Below are positions 47,601 to 59,600 of a stretch of 64,000 nt of DNA, piece by piece. The notes below the pieces were generated by a model. The model was given only the letters and a program-made list of their open reading frames with translations. It made no database searches and was not told the DNA's origin. The stretch covers positions 4,960,001 through 5,024,000 of the forward strand of contig NC_062257.1 of the NCBI RefSeq assembly GCF_905475465.1, written 5' to 3'. Source of the stretch: Pieris napi. Lineage: Eukaryota; Arthropoda; Insecta; Lepidoptera; Pieridae. Made by a program: the position numbers and the translations under genes. Position 1 is the stretch's first letter; each line of letters begins with the position of its first letter.

Positions 47601-50600
47601 GATCACAGTCTTGTGGACTACAAGTTTAGATTTTAGACTGTACAGTAAGGAAGGATCAAACGCAAATCTATAGTAATAAAATTAATATATTATTAGGTAA
47701 CACAAAAGATTAGAACGTGTAGGTACTTTAGACTTTTAAAATCTACTGAGGTTAGGTTAGTAACAAGTCCGTTCCGCACGAAGTCTCGAAATAAAAGTGA
47801 GTCAACGCCGGTGTTGCCATGCTTTATCTTCTACAAGATGGCGTTAGTCCGCTAACAATATACTATCGCATTGGTTATTAGCTGTTAGGGTAGTTGTATA
47901 AATAAATAAATCATAATTATATTTATAATTAACTGTTATTAAAAATAACTAAAATAAATCATAATAAATCATTGGCGCTACCACTTTTTTAGGTCTGGGC
48001 CTCAGATTTATGTATCTGTTTCATGGTCGTTTGTCAATATAGTAGGCAAGTAGGTGAAAAGCCTCCTGTGTCTGACACACTCCGGCGCCTTTTTAGGTCT
48101 AAGGCAAGCCGATTTCCTCACGATGTTTTCCTTCACCATTTGAGCGAATGTTAAATGCGCACATAGAAACTCCATAGATGCACAGCCGGGGATCGAACCT
48201 ACAACCTCTGGAGTGCACGCGGAAGCCACTAGGCCAACATTGCTTTTAAATTAATTACTACATTATAAAATTATGTGTAATTTTTATTACACTTTTGTGT
48301 TATCTTCTATTATTGTTAACATATCTTATCTCGTATCGTAAAATTTAAACGATGTAACGACTATAATGACTTTCTTTATAAATTAAATCCGTAATTGCCC
48401 TTTTAACTTGAATACTCTTTCATCTCTTTCCGTCAAATTGTGTTTACGCTGTGATGATATGAGACAGAGTACTTTAGTTCAATAAGGGAGAAATTAGTAT
48501 TGTCTTTTACTAACATAACTTTTACACATTTAAAGAAAAAACTTTTTTCAACGGATTGAAGCTATGAATTATAAACTTATAATTATTTTACATAATTTTA
48601 AATTTTTTACAAAATTTTCCCCGACGTTTCGCGTGCTTTACAAATTTAAAATTATGTAAAATAATTAATAATAATACATAGCTTCAATCCGTTAAAGAAG
48701 TGTTTTCTTTAAAGGAGAAATTATTTGATTTCCATCTGTACTCTTAAAATTTTATTTACAGCAATGGAGTTACCAAATGAAGACATGTCAACATCGACGA
48801 TTTCAAAAGCCGAAGAGCATTCGCGAATGAAAGATCTCGATGAAACATTTGAAGACAAGTACATATTTTAATTTTAACATCTCTATATATATAAAATTCT
48901 CGTTTCACAATGTTCGTTCTTATACTCCTCCGAAAGTGCTTGACCTCTTCTTATGAATTTTTTTATGCATATTCAGTAAGTCTGAGAATCGGCTACTATC
49001 TATCTTTCAAACCCCTAAATGATAAGGGGTGTCGACTCCAAAAATGATTTATTTTTTATTTTTTTAGACAATTTTTTTGTGCTTATTTTTTTATGATACA
49101 GCATACAAAAATACATACAACCCTTAGTTTTCATCTACCCTTTACGATCAGCCTCTGTTTTTTATTTGTTAGTTAAGAATTTATATCTTGAACTATAGAG
49201 AAAAATCACAGAAAAACCTAAAAAGTTTTCATTCCTGAAAACCAAATAGTCTCTGGGGTAACATAGCAAAATGTTCCACGTTGGTATGTATTAAAAAGGT
49301 ACGCTAAGTAAAATCACATTAAGGAGAAACGAAGTTCGCGGGGGCAGCTAGTAATTATATAAAAAGGAATTAGTAAACTTATTTGCTATTGCCTTTATTT
49401 CGGTATTCCAGAATAGGTTAGGGAAAAGTTTGTACGTTGAGAGTATGAAAAATAAAACGTTTAGTAGTCTGTATTAAACATGGCTAAAAGTGTTTCAGTT
49501 AAATATCTTGCAAATAATTTAACGTTGTTGGAGACTGTTTTTAATGGAAAAATAATATATGTTTTTCCATTAAAACAGTATGTTTTCAATTAAATACATA
49601 AAATAATGATGTAACACGTAAAAATTTTGACGTTTGTTCTCGTGTTTATTGAAATGAAATGTCATCTGTCATGCGACGCCATCTTGTCTACATTTTGGCG
49701 GGTTCTTGAAAAAATAATAATAAATAATCATAACTTTATTCATGACAAATAGTTTGTGACAAAATTTATTTATCGCTAGTCTCGACACTAGGGAGTCTTC
49801 AGTTCTCCTTCCCCTTAAGCGGGCCATAGACGGACCGCATGTTGCAGTCAAGACCGACTGCAACATGCGGTCGCCGCACGGCGATCTGCAGTTTCCATAC
49901 TAAATTCACATTCGCAATACACGGACCGCTCGAGCAGTTCCTGAGCAAACCGCATGTTGCAGTCGGTCTTGACTGCAACATGCGGTCCGTCTATTGCCCG
50001 CTTTAGTCCTTTCCAGTTGTCTTTTAAGTCCACTTAGTGTCGTATATTTGTGCTTCTTGATTATTGTCGAATTAGTGGTTTAATGAACTTATATTACATA
50101 TTGCGTGTTGTTAAAATCGACTTTATAATTTGCTAGGCGCACTCTCACGCTTGGGTATTGTTCCTAGGATCATTAAAGTGCGTGCTCCTATTTCACCATG
50201 CCTCCTTCTGATAGAGGACAAATCTTTGTTTTTAATTTATATGATTATTATTAATTACTTAAAATGTCACATGTGACATGGTGTAATGGTTGCAGCTCCT
50301 TACAAACATTTTGTAAAACAAAAAAATGGCGATTAAAAAGAGTGGCGGAGAGTTTATTGCCAGTTCTTCTCTCCCGTTCTACGCCCTTGATTTGAGATCT
50401 GGCAGTAAATGTATAATTAGAAGCATTAATATGTATTTCTTTACTGACAAGTCATAAGTGTACATTATGTTACCTATGTGATTAAATGATTTTATTTTTT
50501 ATTATATAATATTAGTATAGATATTTTTTTACAGATATACAAAACTACGTATATTTGCGCTTAAACTGAAGAAAAAACTAAACGAGACGATTTTACAACT

Positions 50601-53600
50601 CCAAACATCGGATCAAGAGAATGTTAAATTGAAGAAACTTCTAGATCAATCCAACAAGAGTGTGGACGAAGTGGACTCTAAAGTTGAAGGTTTAGAATTG
50701 GAATCAAAAATAAAATCTTTGACATCTGATGTGGAACGTTTAGAAGGTTTGTAAAATTATATAAACGCTAAATTATTTGTTAAGTATGAATTTTGTATGG
50801 ATACAAAGGAGTGAATCCTCGGACGCATAGGCCAATCTAGTGGAAGAGAGATAGATACGGCGCAAACGTACAACGAGTCATGCGTTTTCGTGCGTGTATC
50901 CGGCGTTCATCGATTTATTAAACGCACGTCAAAAACAAAATTACACTAGAACTAAACTAATTTAAAAAAAAATATAAAAAAAGCTTCAAAGAATTTATAT
51001 TTTATAGTATAGGGGACAAACGGGCAGGAGGCTCTCCTGATGTTAAGTGATACCGCCGCCCATGGACACTCAATGACAGAGGGATCGGGAGTGCGTCGCA
51101 AGCCTTTTGAGAATTGGTACGGAAATATTTCAGTGGGTAGTTGGTTCTACATAGTGGAAAAAACTGCATTAAAAACGCTCATAATGTGTAGTGTATAGTG
51201 TGTATCATCTTAACTTTAACAAACTTTTTAGCGGATCTGTCTCAAAAAACGGAGCAATTAAAGTCCGAAGTGAATGCGCACGCGTCGACGAAACAGCAAT
51301 TAGAAAAAGCATTACGCGATGTGAAGAAGAAAAACGTGCTTAGCTTAGAAATGGAAGATTACGAAAAGTCCATGAAGGATTTAACAAATAAGATGGAAGA
51401 AAAGAAAAAGAAAATTATTCAGGTGAAGTGAAAATAAATGAAATTTAGTTGGGTTTCATTTTCGTACAATATTTACAAATCATGGTTTTCATATAGGAAT
51501 GTGTATATTGTCAAAGGGAGCGTTCAAGTATTACGTAACGCAATTTTTGGAGACTGTTGACCCCCCCCCCCATGTAACTCGCCGTAACGTTATTCAGTAC
51601 CCAAGTACAGTACTGTACCCAAGTTTAGTAAAACGTTTCGTGACCACCTAGTGACTCTTTAGTTACTATTGTGTGGTGTAAGTCGAAAAAAATATTAACA
51701 ATAACGCGTAATTGAATCCCCGCCCGCATCGTAACGTTTTACAAAAGGACATCCCCACCCTCCCAAAATTCGTTACGTAATACTTGAACGCTTCCAAAGT
51801 ACCACACACTTTTCTTGGCCGGCGGCTGAAATTGGTACTACCGACGCCATTTTGGTGCTTTCAATAAATAATTATACCAACATCTAATTAAAATCTTACT
51901 AAAATGTATTTATTTTTATTCCTTGCATTATTAATTACAATGGCAAAGTTTTATTATCGAACGGTTCTGATTGCAAGGTCTTAAAATATATTATATTAAT
52001 AGTACAGGTAACAAAACCTATCATATCAGTTGTTCCTAAGTTTGTGTCACATTTATTTAAGCCTATATATACAGGGTGGCCAAAAAGTCGTGGATCAAAC
52101 GCAAATAGGGGATAGATGAGGTCATCAGCGACAAAAAATTGTTCTACGGGAGGTCTCTAAGGTCAACCCCTGCAGAGTTATGATTTATTTTGGTTTTTAT
52201 ATGAATATTGACTTATTTCATCAAAATCGGTCCAGTCGTTAGAGAGAAGTTCAGTGACATACACACTCACAGAAGAATTATATATATAAAGATATATAAT
52301 ATATAGGCTATATATATAATATATATAATAAAACAATGTATCTATATATACATTGTTTTATTAAGACATTTCAATAGATTATTAAGTTAGCCTTTAACTT
52401 CAAATTATTCCCCTTATTATGGTTAATTTTTATTTTTCGGCCAAGAAAAGTATGTGGCTCTGTACGACTCATCTAAACCCCATTTCATCAATGGATCTTT
52501 CTCTTTAAGTATTAATAATTGCCCGCAATTATTCTCACCGCTATCCACGGTGATCAACATTATAAATGCTAAAGAGTCCCTTTAATAATTCAGTATTTGT
52601 TACTTACTATGCTTGATGTGTTCATTATTTCAGAACATATACAGTATTTTTGTTGTATTTCCTTATATAGATGGAGTCTACAATCGACACCCAAGAAGGT
52701 ACAATCACAGCAATGAAAACACAAATAAAACTACTCGAAGAACAAATAAAATCCGAAGAAACTGAAAATCGACATCTCAGAGAAGAACTACAACAGGCAA
52801 TACAAGACAGCAAAGAGAAAGATAACGTTATCAATGCAAAAAGAGAGATAATAGAGAAACTAGTTCAAGATTCCGAAGATGAGAAACGGAGAAATGAAGA
52901 CGCCCTTCTAGAAATAACAGCTTTGCTGAGTGAAAAGGAGAAAGTTATTATGAACTTGGGAGAAGAAAGAGTCGAGTTGAATAATAAAATGAAGAAGGTA
53001 GAGTTCAAGTGTGGAGAATTGGATGAGAAATTGAGGATAACGAATATCGAATTAGCCGATTTAAAAACTGAATATACAAGTTACAAGGTAATTATTATGG
53101 TAGCAATAGAATAGCTATAGATATACAGTAAGCAGGGGCGGATTTCTTTAAGGGTTTTTTGGGCTGCAGCCCAAGGCCCCGTGGATTCAAAGAGCCCCCA
53201 GTCCCCATTGAAAACAATAGGCGATATTTTAGATTAAAAAACATATCTTAAGTTTAAAAAAAATCCCAATAATAAGGGTTGTATGGCAACGGAATGGCCA
53301 ACTGCCGATAAAAGAGGAATAACAAAGCTATTATAGCAAATAAAAGATACCAGAGTTTTAAATAATTTTTTAAGCATTTTTAGTTACATTAAATATATAT
53401 ATTTGCTGGTAATTTGTGTTATAATCTGAATGTTTTCGATACATGACTGCGTTATGTAAATAGTTTGTATTAGACCGAGGAATTTCATATAGTTGGGGTT
53501 AAGAAATGTATTAAAGAAAAGCTGTGTAAAACGGCTTACTATAAAATCAACGATTATCTAGTTGATAAAAGGGCCTGGGACTAGTGCTAGACACGCTACC

Positions 53601-56600
53601 TCTAATTAATTTGCGATATTTGTTTTAAAATAAGTGTTGTTTGATGATTTGATATTTTAAAAGAGTACCGAGAGTTTTTTACGCCGGCTTTTTCTCTCGG
53701 CCTACACCCTCTGTCTTCTTTGCCGATGAGTAGGAATGCCTACAAATTCAAATTTAATGACGTGGAATAAGTGATACATGTATCTTATGTTCCATAATAA
53801 ACGACTTTTTGGGTCTATGGCAAGCCGGTTTCCTCACGATGTTTTCCTTTACCGTTTGAGCACACGTGACCTCTCCACCAAGTGTCTGATAAGTTACGAG
53901 ATTGATTATATTTTCATTAACAGGTGAGAGCCCAAGCAGTGTTGAGACAGAATCAAACAATCGACCACAGCCAAGAAGAACAGCTGAAGGAGGAGACGGC
54001 TGCTCTGAAAGCTCAGAATGAAAGCTTGAACACAAAATTGAATACCTTACAGTGAGTGACTTTTACGTAGAGCTTATTTCTGTCTCAAGAATGTGAATTT
54101 GATCTCTATAAATATAATAAACACTTTGTTAGAAGGTTTATGGCCGGCCATTTAGTAATGGATACGCTCTTCTGCATCATGTGTGCATTGGTATTGCAAT
54201 ATTGCCCGAGGAGAACAATAAAAAAAAAAATCTATCTAAATTAACTATGATTATAGCAACACATTATTCAAAGAGTTCTTTAAATTCAAAAATCATTTAA
54301 TCATATAGGTAACACATTGTACACTTATGACTCGTCAGTAAAGAAATACATATTAATGCTTCTGATTTTACATTTACTGCCAGTTCTCAAATCAAGGGCG
54401 TAGAACGGAAGAGAAGAACTGGCAATAAACTCTCTGCCACTCTTTTTAATCGCCATGTTTTAGACTTATATATTGGAAATAACTTTTCTTAACTGGTCCT
54501 TAATTATCGGCATTTTAACGCGCTTATAACTAACACTATCCAAGCATTAATCCAAACCACACTTTGACAGATGACAATAGTGACATCTTAAAAATTGTTG
54601 CCATTTGAAAAAATTAAATCTAATAGTTCAAATACCATCCGTATCACCTCGACGTCCGTCGTTCCATAACTGAGCGTTTTTCAAGGCAGTTTTTGCCCCG
54701 CACCACCAGTATGTGGAACCAGCTGGCCACTGAAGTAACTGAACCAAATCGACTTAGGGTCCTTCAAGAAAAGAGCGTACTAATTCTTAAAAGGTCGGCA
54801 ACGCACTTGCGAGCCTTCTGGCTATGTGAGTGTCTATGGGCGGCGGTATCACTTAATCAGGTGAGCCTCCTGCCCGTTTGCCTCCTATAATATCTTCTTA
54901 ATATGTATAAATTACGTGTCACGTTGTTTGTCCGCGTTGGACTCCTAAACTACCGAACCGATATCAATCAAATTTGCACACCGTGTGTAGTTTGATCCAA
55001 CTTAAAAGATAGGATAGCTTACATCTCAATTTATACCCGCAATGTTATTGCAAATTAATTGTTTATTATTTGACACAATTCTAACAGATGGCGCTGTGTT
55101 GAAAGTACCAACGTTTCACATAAGCTACAATTGAATGGCATAACCACCAAAAACGCATGGTGGACTGGTGTTCTACTGCTGTTTCCCTTGAATAGTTTAC
55201 TACTATGTAATATAACAAAAACCTAAGCCACAGCAACGCTTGGCCGAGTACTAGTTACATAAAAAAAAATTGTGAGGTAAAAAAATCTCATTACAGCGAT
55301 CAGTATGCAGAACAGAGTGCAGAATTGGAAGCAACAAGGAAGCGTGCGGTCGAAGCGGGCGCGGAAGCGTCGCGTGCGCAACAAAGAACTGCGCGACTGC
55401 AAAGCGATCTCACCCGTCTCTCACAGCAACTAGAGTCAGAGAGAAGTCAACACAAATTACAGGTATATAATAATTATGGATCACTACATAGTATAAAACA
55501 AAGTCTCTTTCTCTGTCCCTATGTATACTTAAATCTTTAAAACTACGCAACGGATTTTGATGCGGTTTTTTTAAATAAATAGAGTGATGGATGAGGAAGG
55601 TGTATATGTATAATAGCATCCATTAAATAGTGGATGTTTCTAATCTGATGTCGTAAATACTTAATTTTTGTCCGCTTACATTGCAAACGCAGGCTGAACC
55701 CTATGAGATTTATCAAAATAATGTACTAAGTATTGTACACATTTAAAAGGTCTACAGAAAACTTCGCGATGGTATATGTCTATCTCTTATGGATAACCCA
55801 CAATAACATTATTTATGTTCACAGTTTTTCTGTAGTGTATTTAGTATCAGCATTGCACCCGTGCGAAGCAGGGGCGGGTCGCTAGTTATTTAATAATATT
55901 TTATGTCAAAATCTTGACTTGTCAATTAAATTTTGTCTATGTTTGACATGCGACAGCTCGAAGTTTATGATTTTTTGAATTCAATTATAATATAAAAATA
56001 AAACCTTTTATTTCAATTTTGACATTTTTAATTGAAACTAATTTAACTTAATTTTTTCTTCAATACCCCAGTTGTAGACTGTATTACAACGAAAAACAAT
56101 TCTTCTTAGCCATTGAAGTTGATTAACCTAACAATAAATATTAAAACATAAATGATATGTATTTATTTCCTTATTTGTTATTTTTCCAATAGAAAACTTA
56201 TTATTATAAAAATTAAACTAAAAACATCATAATAAAACAAGACAACATAAAACCTAAACCTTTGTATAACTAATTATAAATAATGCAATTCTTGTGTATT
56301 CAGCTAGTGCAACTAAATATATCCGTCTCACAAGCAATAGTGTTTAGGGTGCGCAAAACACGCGTAAATGGTGCTTCTCTGAGTAAATTAGTACGCGCTC
56401 GAGGCACTGCAAGCAATTGTGACCGCTTACCACGCCGATTGTGATTATTTAGCAGCCCGATAGTGTGTTTCCTCTCTTCTGTTCTTCATTGATTTGAGAA
56501 CTGGCAGTCTATGTGTAAATCTTTTTCAGATATCAACATTAACGCAATGTTACAAGTCACAAATCACGGATTTGGAGTCGAAACTTCAGAAGGAAAGTGA

Positions 56601-59600
56601 GAATTTGCGGAAACAGATCGCAATAGTTCAAGAGAGCGTCAAATATGAGGAGGACTTGAAATTTGTACCAGTTAAAGATGACTCCAGTGATGTGGAATTG
56701 GATATTAATGTGTCTATGATTCCGAGGGAAGAAGGAGAGGTGAGTCGAAGTCAATGTCAAATCATTTTTTTTTAATATTATGGCAATAGTTTTAACTTTA
56801 TGCCAGTTTCAAGTAAAAAAACAAAGACATCAAAAGGAAATAAAGGGATAAGCTGGTTAAAAACAAAATATGTACAAACATATTACATCTTAATATTACT
56901 ATTGATTATGAAAGAAGATAATACATTATAATACAATAAATACATTTATTTTAATTAGACCACATAAAATGGCACCTTTGAACGTCAAATAAAATATAAA
57001 TATGATTCTAGTTGCCCCTTCCAAAAGGTAGTTTCGTGTGGAGAAGAATGGGGCAAGAAACTCCACACTTTTTAAAATAGGTTTACAATATTTTGTTTAC
57101 ATTAGTTAAATAATTATATGTGAAGACAATGTACTCTTAGAATAAAACTACTATACTAAAAAAGTTAGTATATATTATGTTCCTAACATATTTACAAATA
57201 TCGAAACCGTAGAAAATTATACATTAAAGAGTAATAAAAATAATATAAAAAACACAATAAAACTGTGTGTGAGATAAAATAAAATAATTACATTTTGTAG
57301 TATTATAAATTAACAAAAATATGTAAAAGCAAAAAATCAGCAACCAATTTGATTTTGTCCAGGAACATGTTCTTGGCTTTACGCTTTTGATAGATGTTCA
57401 AGTAAAGTTCCATCCCTATTCGCTTATCTCCTTCTCTATCTTTCTTTAAATTTCTTCTGTACAAACATTACCTGTCCACATCGTATCCCTAACTTTCGTA
57501 CTAACTACTAACTGACGTAATCTTAAATACATAAGTGTTGCTACTAAAAAAGTTCTCCACCGAAAAAGGGACAAATTTGACTTATATAATATAAAAAAAT
57601 GCCACTTATTTTTTATGTTTTACCTACGAAAAGGTAAATCTAAATATTTACTTACTCAAGTGACCTTATACAAAATTAACAAATATTTTAATCACGAACA
57701 ATATATTGAATTAACTTTAATCACTTTATTTTGTACTTTAGCTGGCATCGCTGCATACTAATTCCAGGTTTTGTAAACCTTTAAAAAAAATGTATGTTTA
57801 GACTCAGATGTTCAGACTCGTATTGAAATTGAAAAATGTGCCTGGCCAAAAAGTTTTGCCATCTCTGACATGTCAAAAAATGATAGCTGTCAGAATTCTA
57901 TGTAATTAAAAATCAGAGTATAGTACAGGTAGTATACAAGTATTGAAGAGCTTTCTTTGAATTGCTCATTTTCTCATTTATCATGACTTCTTTAAGGGTC
58001 AAAAAGCTCTTCCATGCTTTTGCTATTCTTGTGTCGATTTCTTTTATTGTTGCATCGGTCATAGATATTGTCTGACCGAGGTACGAGTATTCTATAATAC
58101 TGTTATTTATAGTTTATATAGTCACTAAACATAATCTGTAATCTTAATATATATAAATTACGTGTCACGTTGTTTGTCCGCTATGGACTCCGAAATTACT
58201 AAACCGATTTCAATCAAATTTTCACATAAGCTACAATTTAATGGCATAACCACCAAAAAGCATGGTGGTCCCCATGACTGCTTCTCCTACCGTTTCCCTT
58301 GAATAGTTTACTACTATGTAATATAACAAAACCTTAGCCACAGCAACGCTTGGCCGAGTCTGCTAGTAGATTATAAAATCTTGTCAAATAGGCCCTCCCG
58401 TCAGCCTATAAAGGAAAATATCTGAGTGGTTTTGAGCTTATGAATTAAATTATTCTAGGGATCAGAATCTGCGCCATCACCACCGCTGTCGAAGTCCTTC
58501 TTAACAGCTGGAAGACGATCCCCCGTACCACTAGACAGGTTGCTGGAGGATGGCGTGACTGAAGACGACACACTTGATACATCATCATTGTCACTCACGC
58601 CGGAACAGGAAATTCTTGATCTTAAGCGGAAAGTGTTCACGTTGCAAGAGAGGTATTTGTATTATGTATTTGATAGTTTAAAGGGTATTAATATATCAAA
58701 ATTTAATAACATATATTTAAAAGGCCGGCAATGCACTCGCGAGCCCTCTGGCATTGAGAGTGTATCACTTAGGTTCAGAGATACTTTATTTCTCAAAGAA
58801 TTACATTCACTTAGCGAGAAAATTTAGAGTAAGTTAGTTATGTACATCGTGTTATGAAATTATTTGAAAATACACTATATAAAATAAAAATATTAGTTTC
58901 TAACAATATGTACCATATTTGGTACAAAAGTGCAGGTAGGTCGCATCGATGTTACAACAGGCATTATGTGACAATGAATAGTAATAATTTCTAAGACGCT
59001 CGTTCGCAGACATAAGTGAATGCTAGAATAGCCTTTTTGATGTTTTGTAAATACATTAATAATTATTCCATTAATTCATATTAAACTTTTACGATTGTTA
59101 CAGACACAGATATAGAATATGGTTGTTTTTGTTATTTTATAGGTATGTTGTTAATTATATGTACTTTTAAAAGTTTTTTAAATTTGTAAAAAGGTTTTAT
59201 TTAAGTTTTAACATACGGTGAGCCTCCTGTCCGTTCTATAAAACAAAAATATATAGTATTTATTCTTTCGAAGTTCCAACGGAACAATCGCTTTCAATTC
59301 TGATTACATCGACTCTAATATTATGAAGAGGAGAGATTTGTTTGTTGACATTGAATAGGCTCCAAAACTATTGGACTGGAATAATAAAGCCCTATTCAGA
59401 TTATTTATATTGAATGTAGAAATCTATATTAATATTATAAAGAGGAAAGATTTGTATGTAAGTATGTTTGTAACTAAATTGGCTCTAAAAGTACTGGACC
59501 GATTTTAAAAATTCTTTCACCATTTGAATGCTACATTATCACGGATTAATATGGCTATTTTAATTGCAAGAAAACAATAAGGATCCCTACTAAAACTACA

